DNA of 24,851 nucleotides from Bacillota bacterium (GTDB taxonomy: Bacteria > Bacillota > Clostridia > Acetivibrionales > DSM-2933): NCBI GenBank assembly GCA_030705945.1, contig JAUZPS010000012.1:1-24851 (forward strand), read 5' to 3'. The position numbers and the translations under genes were made by a program. Below are positions 1 through 8,687 of the stretch, one piece after another. Within the stretch, counting starts at the first letter, position 1; every line of letters starts with the position of its first letter. The notes beneath the pieces were generated by a model. It worked only from the letters and a program-made list of their open reading frames with translations, searched no databases and had not been told where the DNA came from.

Positions 1-668
1 CATGGTGGTCTACATCGGGCGCATCTCAAATCGGTACTTTGAATCCGTTCATTCAAATTGAAGCTCAAACAATTTGCTGGGAATCCGGCGTCGAAACGGA
101 AGTGTGCAGTGAAGGCGGTATGGATGTAAGTAATATCGAGAACGGAGACTATATAAAGGTAAAAGGTGTAGATTTTGGTTCCGGAGCAACGTCCTTTGAC
201 GCCAGGGTAGCCTCTGCAAATAGTGGAGGTAACATTGAAATTCGTCTAGACAGTCCAACAGGCAAGGTAGTGGGAACCTGTGCTGTTTCGGGAACCGGGG
301 GGTGGCAGAATTGGGTAACCAAGTCGTGTGCAGTCAGCGGCGCCACTGGAATACATGATCTCTATTTTAAATTTACGGGCGGCAGCGGTTTTCTTTTTAA
401 TGTCAACTGGTGGAAATTCACTCAGGGTATTTCAAGCCCAACTTTAACTGCTACTTCAAAGCCTACACCAACGCCTTCATCTGGAAACATTCTCGACATA
501 AACCATGATGGAGCTATAAACATGGCGGATGTAATACTCTTGGCTCGCGTATTTAATACCGTAAAAGGAAATGCGGGATTTGTTGATGCGTACGACTTGA
601 ATAGAGACGGAATAATTAACATGTCAGATTTAGTTATGATTGCAGCAAAATTTAACACTGTAGTCTAA
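1..668 (+). CDS. C-terminal part of a secreted CBM6-dockerin glycosidase (probably GH43), 5' end outside window
   Basis: The frame is open from base 3 to the TAA at 666-668 and has no credible start in the window, so the gene begins to the left. About bases 45-420 encode a CBM6 beta-sandwich that closely parallels the CBM6 of the GH43 gene at 9964 (shared stretches include SEGG, IENGDY, GGNIEIRLDS and NWWKF). The lead-in QIGTLNPF also matches the end of that GH43 catalytic domain (QIGNLNPY). I therefore infer a GH43 arabinofuranosidase/xylosidase upstream, which is not visible. A Thr/Pro linker (about 430-485) leads to a complete type-I-like dockerin (about 490-665). Its two calcium loops start DINHDGAINMAD and DLNRDGIINMSD, which would attach the enzyme to a scaffoldin cohesin outside the cell. 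Four Cys in the CBM6 could form two disulfides. Confidence 0.88.
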   Translation, partial: WWSTSGASQIGTLNPFIQIEAQTICWESGVETEVCSEGGMDVSNIENGDYIKVKGVDFGSGATSFDARVASANSGGNIEIRLDSPTGKVVGTCAVSGTGGWQNWVTKSCAVSGATGIHDLYFKFTGGSGFLFNVNWWKFTQGISSPTLTATSKPTPTPSSGNILDINHDGAINMADVILLARVFNTVKGNAGFVDAYDLNRDGIINMSDLVMIAAKFNTVV

Positions 669-729
669 TATCTCTAAACGCTTTTGAGTTGTAAGTTTAA
701 GTTGATATTGTTAAATGGAGTAAATTAGC

Positions 730-1461
730 ATGAAAATAAAACCTTTTCTATGTATAGCTGCTGTTTTTTTACTTGTTGCTGCTCTTTATGCTTTAGTTAA
801 TTACAATAATAATTGGGGTAAATCCTCAAACAGTGAGAAGTTTAACGTACTTTCAACCAGTAATGCGCAAAATTCTCCATCAATACCACCTTCACAATTT
901 TCTGGAGATTCTATGCCTCATGTGGAGCCTCCATTACATGAAGAATCGCCTTTGCGAGCTGTAACTCCAACAACTCAAAATACTCCAAGTATTAAGGCAT
1001 TTTCAACAAAACCGAAGGAATCTTATGTGATAGAAGGAACAAATCCAGGAAACCGGGCAATTAATTTTACTTTAACCAATCTTAATGGGAAAAAAGTTTC
1101 TTTAAGTGATTTCAAGGGCAAAAATGTATTCTTGAACTTTTTTGCCTCATGGTGTTCAACATGCAGAAAAGAAATGCCTGATATGGAAAGGTTCTGCAGG
1201 GGATACAAGGATAAAAACCTAATAGTTCTAGCTGTTGGGCTCGGTGAAAATGTTGAAACAATGAAAAGCTTAATGTCAGAAAAATTATATACCTTTAATG
1301 TACTGCTGGACACTGATTTTTCAGTATCAAACAAATACTGTATTACTACAATGCCGGTTTCTTACTTTATCAACAAAGAAGGGATAATTGTAAAATCAAA
1401 CGTAGGAGGACTGGATAGAAACACAATGAAAAAATTCATCGAGGCGCTGTATAAGTTATAA
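730..1461 (+). CDS. Membrane-anchored TlpA/ResA-like thioredoxin-fold protein
   Basis: 243 residues. The start is an ATG nine bases after GGAG (717-720). Residues 5-24 form one hydrophobic segment without a clear cleavage site, so the protein is probably anchored facing outward. Residues about 30-100 are a Ser/Pro/Thr-rich spacer. From about residue 107 there is an AhpC/TSA-Redoxin fold: NFTLTNLNGKKVSLSDFKGK, then FFASWCSTCRKEMP with redox cysteines C142 and C145, and the cis-proline P209 in TTMPVSYFI. Family members reduce or exchange disulfides of exported proteins; ResA acts in cytochrome c maturation, which is unlikely in a fermentative anaerobe. It lies 61 bp after a CBM6-dockerin gene with no terminator between, so co-transcription is plausible. 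A role in the redox state of secreted cellulosomal enzymes is inference only. Confidence 0.9.
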   Translation: MKIKPFLCIAAVFLLVAALYALVNYNNNWGKSSNSEKFNVLSTSNAQNSPSIPPSQFSGDSMPHVEPPLHEESPLRAVTPTTQNTPSIKAFSTKPKESYVIEGTNPGNRAINFTLTNLNGKKVSLSDFKGKNVFLNFFASWCSTCRKEMPDMERFCRGYKDKNLIVLAVGLGENVETMKSLMSEKLYTFNVLLDTDFSVSNKYCITTMPVSYFINKEGIIVKSNVGGLDRNTMKKFIEALYKL

Positions 1462-1651
1462 AGGTGGAAGCAAAATTTAGACCAAGCCCATGTTATTATA
1501 TTTGAAATAAGTTTCGATTGAAATCAATTTTTAAAACTAACTTACTTTTTTGAATAGACATTTTCTTACCTTAGTTTTCTCCACTTTTCTTAGACTATTA
1601 GAGTTACTGTGAGTCATAAGAAAATCTATAATAAAAATGGATGAAACTATA
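1462..1651 (+). other. AT-rich intergenic DNA, probable promoter region of the GH31 gene
   Basis: I see no gene here. A perfect TATAAT lies at 1627-1632, with only a poor -35 (TTACTG, 1604-1609) at the right 17-bp spacing. If used, transcription would start near 1639, so the structured element at 1652-1750 would lie in the 5' leader of the GH31 mRNA. No clear intrinsic terminator follows the thioredoxin gene. Confidence 0.35.
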
Positions 1652-1750
1652 TTAAAATCATTATTAATCCTTACATTTGGCAGAGCAAAATAACAAATGG
1701 TTTTAGCGGTATTTTGCGATACCTAAATGTACAAGATTAATTAATTTTAA
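1652..1750 (+). ncRNA. Structured 5' leader element, type I, copy A (upstream of GH31)
   Basis: A long imperfect hairpin is visible. The base pairs are 1652-1658 with 1744-1750 (TTAAAAT/ATTTTAA); 1663-1669 with 1735-1741 (ATTAATC/GATTAAT); 1672-1678 with 1725-1731 (TACATTT/AAATGTA); 1679-1680 with 1722-1723; and 1685-1692 with 1710-1717 (GCAAAATA/TATTTTGC). The internal loop CAGA (1681-1684) facing GATA (1718-1721) could form tandem G-A pairs. A second copy lies at 24098-24194 upstream of the GH51 gene and shows compensatory changes. There is no U-tract after the hairpin, so it is not a plain terminator. It ends 65 nt before the GH31 ATG. It could be a cis-regulatory RNA, a protein-binding RNA or an mRNA-stabilising leader; a DNA operator is the main alternative. 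Confidence 0.65.
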
Positions 1751-1815
1751 TATATTAATGATCTATTGTTCTTGTTTTTGTCATTATTAAAAGTATTATG
1801 AAAAGGGGAATGATT

Positions 1816-4800
1816 ATGAAGATTGTTAAAAATGTTTTGATTAGCCTTTTGACCCTTGGGATAGTCTTTTGTGGAATAGGACCGTATAAGACTATACAAG
1901 TTAAGGCTTTGTCAGTATCATCTTATGCTGCTGATACTAACGGAGTTACATTTACAATGAATTCCGGTAAAATGAGGCTGCAAGTCTGTAAGGAAGATAT
2001 TATAAGAGTACAGTACACCACTGCCTCTTCCATTCCTTCCAAAACTTCTCTGTCAGTTAATAAGGTCTGGGACAAACCAAGCTTTAATGTTACCGAATCT
2101 GGGGACACCGTTATTATTACTACCTCGCGGATGAAGGCCAAAGTTAATAAGAGTAATGGCTCAATTGCTTATACCGACTTGAGCGACAAGGTTGTTTTAT
2201 CTGAGGATAGTACAAACAGTAAAAGCCTTACACCGGCAACTGTTGAGGGTGTAAGCACCAATAAGATCCAAACTATTTTTAATTCACCTACCGATGAGGC
2301 TCTTTTTGGATTAGGACAGACTCAGGACAGTGTGATGAATCGTAAAGGAACAACTGCGCATTTAGCAAATGGAAATATGTGGATCTATATCCCAGTGTTG
2401 GTTTCCAATAAGGGTTATGGGATCTTTTGGGACAACTATTCAGCTTCGGACTTTTACGGAAATGATTCAAGTAATACTAAATATCGCTACGTATCGGAAG
2501 CAGGAGATATGGTAGATTACTATTACTTTTATGGTCCCAGTATCGACCAGGTCGTAGCAGGATACCGCACAGCTACAGGCTCAGCTCCGTTATACCCAAA
2601 ATGGGCTTACGGACTTTTCCAGTCAAAGGACTACTATAATTCTCAGTCAGAGTTGCTGGCTGTCAAGGATGGGTATAGGAATAATAAGATTCCTTTGGAT
2701 TGTATAGTTCAGGATTGGAATTACTGGAGCCCTTATACATGGGGTTCGCATTTCATGGATGAATCGAGATATCCAAATCCAACTACGCTGATGAATACTC
2801 TGCATTCTGCCAATGTTCACGGAATGATCTCAATCTGGCCGGAGTATGAATATACTAGTTCGCCGAAGAAAACAGGGGATCAGGACAACTACAACGCGTT
2901 AAACTCTATCGGAGCGCTATTCCCTAGTGGTGGTAATCATCATTTCTATGATACTTTGAACGCTAACGCTAGGACTCTTGTTTACCAACAGATCTATGAT
3001 CGTCTGATAGGTAAGTACGGTTGGGACGGAATATGGGCCGATAATACCGAACCTCAAGCTTATCCGGATTCTGTAAATATGCGGACAGTAAATACCGCTC
3101 TTGGTAAAGGAGCATTTTACATAAATGCCTATCCTTTGGGGCACAGTGAAGCATTGTATGAGGGTTGGCGTAAGGTCGGCCCCAGCCAGAAACGTGTCTA
3201 TATCCTTACCCGTAGCGGATTTGCAGGGCAGCAGCGATATGGGACAACTTGTTGGTCAGGGGACATAGATTGTAATTTTGCTACTTTTGCGAAACAGATT
3301 CCTGCTGGACTTAATTTTTCAATTACAGGTATGCCTTACTGGACTACTGATATCGGCGGTTACTGGGGGCATCCGGGTCGTGTGGACTGGACTACCAGCG
3401 CCAACAATGAAATGTTTACCCGTTGGTTCCAATTTGGCGCTTTTAACCCCATTTTCCGTGTACACGGAGGGGGTTCGAGAGAATTATACGGCAGCCAGTG
3501 GAGCGCTTCCACTAAAGCCACTCTCCTTAAGTTCGACAACCTGCGCTATCGTTTGATGCCGTATATTTATTCGTTAGCTTGGAAAGTAACTAACGAAAGT
3601 TATAGCATGATGCGTCCGTTGGTTTTTGATTACCAGAATGATTCAAATGTATACAACATTAAAGATCAGTTTTTATTTGGTCCTTCTTTCTTGGTTAATC
3701 CTGTAACTACTGCCGGAGCTACCAGTAGATCGGTTTATTTCCCTTCAGGAACATGGTATGACTTCTGGTCAGGTTCAACAGTAAACGGCGGGAATAGGGC
3801 TACAGTAAACGCGCCATTGAGTGATATGCCGCTCTACGTTAAGGCAGGTTCGATTGTTCCTATGGGCCCATATATACAATACGCGTCACAAAGTATTGAT
3901 CCATTGGAAATTCGCATATATAAAGGTCAAAACGGGGCTTTCACACTTTATGAGGATGAGGGTGATACTTATAATTATGAAAGCGGAAAGTACTCTCAAA
4001 TTAAATTTACATGGAACGAATCTACCCAGAAGTTGACTATTGGCGCAAGGTCTGGAAGCTATACCGGAATGCCGACTAACAGGACGTTCAATATTGTTTG
4101 GGTATCTCCTAATCATGGTAATGGTGTAGATGTTGGTACTGCAGATCAAGTAGTCAAGTACGATGGTTCAGAAGTGGTTGTAAGCAGTGGATCGACGCCA
4201 AATTCACCGACACCAACACCAAGCTCAACACCGACCTCAACTCCTGCTTCACAGAGTACACTTTATGAAGCTGAAAATGGTACTCTCTCAGGTGGGACCC
4301 AGGTCGTACAAACCGGTACTGGCTGGTCAGGTACTGGAAAGATTGCTTATTTTGATGCATCAGTAGGCGCAAATTGTACTATGAACGTTAACGTTCCTAC
4401 AGCTGGCAACTATCAGGTTGACTTCAGATATTTGGTTGGTTTTACTACAGACCAGACTGAGAGTATATATATTAATGGTACACATGTTAAAGATGTCACT
4501 TTCCCTGTAACCGGTAACTGGACTGATACATGGGCGACAGTATCGGATAATTTCGCGCTTAATGCCGGAAGTAATACTATCAAAGTACAGCATGATTCAG
4601 GCGACGGCGCTATAGAACTGGATTATATTAAATTATATTCGAACAACACATCAATGACGCCAACCCCAACTTCAACGCCTTCGTCTGTAAGCAGTATTGA
4701 CTTAAATAATGATGGCGTAATAAACATGGCAGATGTAATACTTTTAGCTACCCGATTTAATACTGTAAAAGGAAATGCTGGCTATGTTGAGTTGTACGAC

Positions 4801-4872
4801 GTGAATAAAGACGGAGCTATAAACATGGCGGATGTAATACTGATTGCAGCTAAATTTAACACTGTTGTGTAA
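1816..4872 (+). CDS. Secreted cellulosomal GH31 glycosidase (alpha-xylosidase-like)-CBM35-dockerin
   Basis: ATG 1816 is preferred because GGGG (1805-1808) sits seven bases before it; in-frame ATGs at 1798 and 1810 lie upstream of or too close to that site. The protein has 1018 residues. A signal peptide covers about 1-31. The GH31 N-terminal beta-sandwich is at about 35-225 and the TIM barrel at about 240-600. Nucleophile D409 lies in GIWADNTEP and acid/base D483 in CWSGDIDCN; the substrate-site motif YWTTDIGGY follows. The VQDWNYW / MISIWPEY pattern resembles extracellular alpha-xylosidases such as Cellvibrio Xyl31A, so I favour alpha-xylosidase over alpha-glucosidase. After a Thr/Pro linker (about 793-812) comes a CBM35 (about 814-942, from YEAENG to ELDYIKLYS), a second linker, then a dockerin (about 959-1018). 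It probably trims xylose from xyloglucan chains at the cellulosome. Confidence 0.92.
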   Translation: MKIVKNVLISLLTLGIVFCGIGPYKTIQVKALSVSSYAADTNGVTFTMNSGKMRLQVCKEDIIRVQYTTASSIPSKTSLSVNKVWDKPSFNVTESGDTVIITTSRMKAKVNKSNGSIAYTDLSDKVVLSEDSTNSKSLTPATVEGVSTNKIQTIFNSPTDEALFGLGQTQDSVMNRKGTTAHLANGNMWIYIPVLVSNKGYGIFWDNYSASDFYGNDSSNTKYRYVSEAGDMVDYYYFYGPSIDQVVAGYRTATGSAPLYPKWAYGLFQSKDYYNSQSELLAVKDGYRNNKIPLDCIVQDWNYWSPYTWGSHFMDESRYPNPTTLMNTLHSANVHGMISIWPEYEYTSSPKKTGDQDNYNALNSIGALFPSGGNHHFYDTLNANARTLVYQQIYDRLIGKYGWDGIWADNTEPQAYPDSVNMRTVNTALGKGAFYINAYPLGHSEALYEGWRKVGPSQKRVYILTRSGFAGQQRYGTTCWSGDIDCNFATFAKQIPAGLNFSITGMPYWTTDIGGYWGHPGRVDWTTSANNEMFTRWFQFGAFNPIFRVHGGGSRELYGSQWSASTKATLLKFDNLRYRLMPYIYSLAWKVTNESYSMMRPLVFDYQNDSNVYNIKDQFLFGPSFLVNPVTTAGATSRSVYFPSGTWYDFWSGSTVNGGNRATVNAPLSDMPLYVKAGSIVPMGPYIQYASQSIDPLEIRIYKGQNGAFTLYEDEGDTYNYESGKYSQIKFTWNESTQKLTIGARSGSYTGMPTNRTFNIVWVSPNHGNGVDVGTADQVVKYDGSEVVVSSGSTPNSPTPTPSSTPTSTPASQSTLYEAENGTLSGGTQVVQTGTGWSGTGKIAYFDASVGANCTMNVNVPTAGNYQVDFRYLVGFTTDQTESIYINGTHVKDVTFPVTGNWTDTWATVSDNFALNAGSNTIKVQHDSGDGAIELDYIKLYSNNTSMTPTPTSTPSSVSSIDLNNDGVINMADVILLATRFNTVKGNAGYVELYDVNKDGAINMADVILIAAKFNTVV

Positions 4873-4925
4873 ATAAATAAAACAGTTGACCTTAAGTTAG
4901 AGCCTTTAAAAAGATTGGTTCTTAT

Positions 4926-4942
4926 TTCTGAATATTTCAGAA
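4926..4942 (+). other. Small perfect hairpin downstream of GH31
   Basis: TTCTGAA (4926-4932) pairs with TTCAGAA (4936-4942) across a three-base loop. It is followed by mixed sequence and not by a T-run, so it is not a good terminator alone. It may stabilise the 3' end of the mRNA or be chance in AT-rich DNA. Confidence 0.3.
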
Positions 4943-5000
4943 TACATACGTTTGAGTAGATTAATGGAATATGTTAAGGTTGTTGGTTTATATTAATTGA

Positions 5001-5040
5001 AAAAAGCTTGCTGGTTATTAATCAGTGAGCTTTTTATTTG
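5001..5040 (+). terminator. Rho-independent terminator after the GH31 gene
   Basis: AAAAAGCT (5002-5009) pairs with AGCTTTTT (5029-5036). The stem continues through two wobble pairs and CTG/CAG to a small loop of TTATTAA, and a T-rich tract (5032-5039) ends the stem. It separates the GH31 unit from the regulatory operon that starts at 5277. Confidence 0.75.
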
Positions 5041-5276
5041 TCTAAATAAGGATATTTCAAAAAACTCCTTGTTAAATATTTTTTGGTTAAAACAAATTCC
5101 GAACCTAAAAGAAAAATATATTTCGAATTAATTAAAGAGAAAAATATCACAAAAATTTTTCATTATAATCACTGGATTGTCTATACAGACTTGTTGATAT
5201 TGAATTTATATCTTTTAAACTCAAGCTATTATCAATTTATTCAAAGTTGTATAATTAAGTTAGACGGGGTGGAAGT
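5041..5276 (+). promoter_or_regulatory. Upstream region of the sensor operon
   Basis: This is very AT-rich DNA without a credible gene. A TATAAT lies at 5250-5255 but has no good -35, and it would give a very short leader before the ribosome site GGGGTGG (5266-5272). The operon promoter is expected somewhere here, but I cannot place it firmly. There is no copy of either conserved leader type. Confidence 0.3.
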
Positions 5277-6881
5277 ATGTATAAAATCCTTATTGTAGAT
5301 GATGAAGCAATTGTACGGGATGGTATGAGAGATAATGTTGACTGGGCTGAGCTTGGTTTTGAGCTTGTAGGCGCTTGTAAAAATGGAAGCGAGGCTCTGG
5401 ATGTACTTGAAAGCGAAAACATAGATATAGTATTAACAGACATATGTATGCCTTATATTGATGGGTTGGAACTTACAAAAAGAATTATGGAAAATTATCC
5501 TTTTACAAAAGTGCTAATCCTGACAGGTTATGATGAATTTGAATATGCTCAAAAGGCAATAAAGCTTAAGGCATATGATTTTATATTAAAGCCTATTACT
5601 GCAGTCGAACTAAGTAAAGTATTAAATAAATTGAAGGATGACTTGAATGAGGAAAAAAAGAGAACGGAAGATATTGATAGAATTAAAAATCAGCTAAACG
5701 AAAGTCTTCCAACATTAAAAGAGAGATTTTTTAATAGTATTATTATGGGAAGTATACCGAAAAATATTAGTGAAAAATTGAATATGTTTGAAGTAAATTT
5801 CAGCGGTAATAATTTTATAGTTATTGCCATTCAAATAGGTGAAAGCAGCAAGAATGACAATACAAGCCATTTATGGGATGATGAACTTTTAACATTATCG
5901 GTTTACAATATCTGTGAAGATATTCTATGTAAGGTTAAAGGTAATATTGTCTTCCAAAATTGGCATAATATAATGATTGCAATAATTTCAATGCAAAATC
6001 AAGAAGAATTATATCAATATGCTTTAAAAAACTCAGAAGAAATCAGACAATCTGTAGAAAAGTATATGGATATCACAGTGACCATAGGTATTGGAAAACC
6101 CTGTACAGGTATTTCCAATATACAGACATCTTACAAAGGAGCGATTTCTGCACTTGGGTATTGTTTTATTTTAGGAAATAACAGAGTAATTGGTATTAGT
6201 GAAATGGAGGAAAACTTTATTCGTCCATCTTATAATAAAGAGCTTGAAAGGAAACTCATATCTTTAATAAAAACAGGCCCTGTTGAAGATATTGATGCTG
6301 TTGTTGAAAGCATTTTTAGAAAGATGAAAGAATCTTATTTGCCGATACAAAGATGTTTAATAAATATACATCATGATATTGTATACATACTAAGCTCTTT
6401 AGACGAAGTGGGAATATTGGTGGATGAAATACTGGATCAGTTGGAAAACCCATTGGCAAGTACTTGCGCTATGAGAACCTTAAATGAGTTGGAAGCTTGG
6501 TTTAAGGAATTTTGTAAGAAGACCTATTTTTCAATAATAAAAAAAATGGATGATTATAATAAAATGCAAGCAATGAAGGCGCTAGAGTATTTAAAGGAAA
6601 ATTACATGGACAGCCGTATATCTCTAAATTCGGTTTGCAAACATCTTTTGATGAGCACAAGCTTCTTTAGCAATTTATTTAAGAGATATCAAGGTGAGAC
6701 TTTCATTGAATGTCTTACAAGATTAAGAGTTGAGAGAGCTATGGAGCTATTAAATAGTACAAGCCTTAAATCTTATGAAGTAGCATATAAAGTAGGATAC
6801 CCTGATCCACATTACTTCAGCTCCGTATTTAAAAAACTTACTGGATTTTCACCAAAGGAGTATAGAGAAAAATCAAAGTGA
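5277..6881 (+). CDS. YesN-type response regulator (REC + AraC-family DNA-binding domain)
   Basis: 534 residues; ATG 5277 follows GGGGTGG. The receiver domain covers residues 1-120, with acidic pair D8/D9, phospho-acceptor D55 in VLTDICMP, T83 in ILTGYDEF and K105 in LKPI. A long middle region (about 125-420) has the pattern seen in YesN-like regulators. The C-terminus (about 430-534) holds two helix-turn-helix units of the AraC type, ending in VAYKVGYPDPHYFSSVFKK and GFSPKEYRE. Proteins of this kind activate carbohydrate-use genes once phosphorylated by a partner kinase. The kinase gene starts nine bases downstream. By position it is the likely activator of the surrounding dockerin genes, analogous to XydR of the C. 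cellulolyticum xyl-doc cluster; this is inference from context. Confidence 0.93.
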   Translation: MYKILIVDDEAIVRDGMRDNVDWAELGFELVGACKNGSEALDVLESENIDIVLTDICMPYIDGLELTKRIMENYPFTKVLILTGYDEFEYAQKAIKLKAYDFILKPITAVELSKVLNKLKDDLNEEKKRTEDIDRIKNQLNESLPTLKERFFNSIIMGSIPKNISEKLNMFEVNFSGNNFIVIAIQIGESSKNDNTSHLWDDELLTLSVYNICEDILCKVKGNIVFQNWHNIMIAIISMQNQEELYQYALKNSEEIRQSVEKYMDITVTIGIGKPCTGISNIQTSYKGAISALGYCFILGNNRVIGISEMEENFIRPSYNKELERKLISLIKTGPVEDIDAVVESIFRKMKESYLPIQRCLINIHHDIVYILSSLDEVGILVDEILDQLENPLASTCAMRTLNELEAWFKEFCKKTYFSIIKKMDDYNKMQAMKALEYLKENYMDSRISLNSVCKHLLMSTSFFSNLFKRYQGETFIECLTRLRVERAMELLNSTSLKSYEVAYKVGYPDPHYFSSVFKKLTGFSPKEYREKSK

Positions 6882-6890
6882 GGATTTGTG

Positions 6891-8675
6891 ATGAATTGGT
6901 TAAAGAGGATATTTGGTAAATGCTTTAAATTCAAAAGAATTCAGTATAGTATTGCTGTTGGTTTTTCTGTTGTGATTCTGTTTACCATATCAATAATTGC
7001 TATTGTTTCATACAGCTTATCTATTGATGCAGTGAAGAACAATTCAAAGGAGTATACATATCAACTGGTACAGCAAATAAATACAAGTATTGAATCATAT
7101 ATAAACTACATGGAAAACATATCTCAAATGGTACTGTACAATAGTGATGTTCGAAAATACCTTTCAAATCAGACAAATTACAGTATCAAGGAAATGGAAG
7201 AGACGGAAAAGAAGATATCTGATCAGTTTATTTCAATACTAAATGTTAGAAAAGACATATCAAATATAATTATTTTTGGTTCTAATGGAAGAGTTCTATT
7301 ACCTTACAAAAATGATAAGCTAAATCTATATACAATACCAAAGAAGCAAAATTGGTACAAGAAAGCAATCGCAGCAAAAGGTAAGGCTGTCGTTTCATCA
7401 TCACATGTCGAGGATATAATTGATAATGATTACAGGTGGGTAGTTTCTCTAAGTTGTGAACTTACAGATAAAGACAGTAATGGGAATCTGGGGGTTCTTC
7501 TTGTAGACTTGAACTATAGTGTAATAAATAATATATGCAACAATGTGAAACTTGGCAACAAAGGTTATATATTTATAGTGGATGGTGAAGGTAATTTGGT
7601 GTATCATCCACAACAACAGTTAATATACAGCAATTTGAAAAGTGAAATGATAGATCAGGTCTTAAGAACAAAAAGCAATTATTTTGTCACTGGTATGGGC
7701 AAGGATAGCAGAATTTATACAATAAAGGAATCAATGGATACTGGATGGAAAATAGTAGGTGTTTCATATATTGATGAGCTGGTATCCAACAAAAGTCAGA
7801 TGCAGATGTACTATTTCCTATTGGGTATAGGATTTCTAATATTAGCTATAGTTTTCTCTTTAATGATTTCATCAAGAATATCAAGACCTATAAAAAAGCT
7901 CGAAGCGTCTATGAAAGAAGTTGAGAAAGGTAACTTTGACATAAAAGTTTATACTGAAAGCGTAAATGAAATTGGTGAGCTAAGCAAAGCATTCAATATA
8001 ATGATTGTAAAAATCAAGGAATTGATGCGACAAAACATCAAAGAGCAGGAGCTCAAAAGAAAAAGTGAGTTAAAGTCATTGCAAGCTCAGATAAACCCTC
8101 ATTTCCTGTATAATACCCTTGATTCTATAATTTGGATGGCTGAGAGCAAAAAAAACGAAGAAGTAGTTTTGATGGCATCATCTCTTGCCAAGCTATTTAG
8201 GAGCAGTATCAGTAAAGGCCAGGATATTATAACTATAGAGTCGGAAATTGAACACATTAAAAGCTATTTGACCATACAAGAGATGCGATACAAAGATAAA
8301 TTGATATTTGAGGTTGACGTTGAAGAAGAAATAAAAAATAAAAAAACAATAAAAATACTGCTTCAACCTTTGGTTGAAAATTCCATATATCATGGAATCA
8401 AGAATAAGGAAGAAGTAGGTCATATAAAAATAATTGGAAAACGAATTGATGACAAAATACTTTTTCAAGTAGTTGACAACGGTATTGGTATGACGCCTGA
8501 AAAGTTAAAGAGTATATTGACCGATGAAAATATATCTCCAAGAGGTATGGGTATAGGAGTAAGAAATGTAAATGAAAGAATAATACTTTACTTCGGAACG
8601 GAATATGGGCTCAAATTTGAAAGTGAACCGGAGGTCGGCACAACGGTAAATGTATGGCTTCCAGTAATTGATTAG
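6891..8675 (+). CDS. LytS/YesM-type sensor histidine kinase
   Basis: AGGA (6881-6884) fits ATG 6891 best; a GTG directly before it (6888) is the alternative. The protein has 594 residues. Transmembrane helices are at about 19-41 and 305-327, enclosing an extracellular sensor of about 260 residues with a dCache-like pattern (for example VLLVDLNYSVI, GNKGYIFIVDGEGNLVYHP). A HAMP domain (about 328-380) precedes the His_kinase dimerisation motif LQAQINPHFLYNTLDSIIWM with phospho-accepting H404. The ATPase domain follows (LLQPLVENSIYHGI, then DNGIGM and RGMGIGVRNVNERI). It should phosphorylate the adjacent regulator in response to an external carbohydrate, perhaps via the binding protein encoded next. 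It is spaced 9 bp and 12 bp from its neighbours, typical of one operon. Confidence 0.93.
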   Translation: MNWLKRIFGKCFKFKRIQYSIAVGFSVVILFTISIIAIVSYSLSIDAVKNNSKEYTYQLVQQINTSIESYINYMENISQMVLYNSDVRKYLSNQTNYSIKEMEETEKKISDQFISILNVRKDISNIIIFGSNGRVLLPYKNDKLNLYTIPKKQNWYKKAIAAKGKAVVSSSHVEDIIDNDYRWVVSLSCELTDKDSNGNLGVLLVDLNYSVINNICNNVKLGNKGYIFIVDGEGNLVYHPQQQLIYSNLKSEMIDQVLRTKSNYFVTGMGKDSRIYTIKESMDTGWKIVGVSYIDELVSNKSQMQMYYFLLGIGFLILAIVFSLMISSRISRPIKKLEASMKEVEKGNFDIKVYTESVNEIGELSKAFNIMIVKIKELMRQNIKEQELKRKSELKSLQAQINPHFLYNTLDSIIWMAESKKNEEVVLMASSLAKLFRSSISKGQDIITIESEIEHIKSYLTIQEMRYKDKLIFEVDVEEEIKNKKTIKILLQPLVENSIYHGIKNKEEVGHIKIIGKRIDDKILFQVVDNGIGMTPEKLKSILTDENISPRGMGIGVRNVNERIILYFGTEYGLKFESEPEVGTTVNVWLPVID

Positions 8676-8687
8676 GAGGGTTTAAGG

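Noticed and set aside
1652..1750. Type I leader as a rho-independent terminator or attenuator
   Set aside because: Neither copy has a T-run after the 3' arm, and the stem is A/T-rich with a conserved internal loop, unlike an intrinsic terminator.
4190..4255. Short tandem repeats in the Thr/Pro linkers (also at 13440-13530 and 23700-23760)
   Set aside because: These are codon-level repeats of TP/TS linkers typical of cellulosomal enzymes and not independent repeat elements or CRISPR.
5083..5298. A 71-codon frame upstream of the response regulator
   Set aside because: Lys/Asn/Ile/Tyr-rich, no ribosome site, and it overlaps the start of the response regulator gene, as expected by chance in AT-rich DNA.
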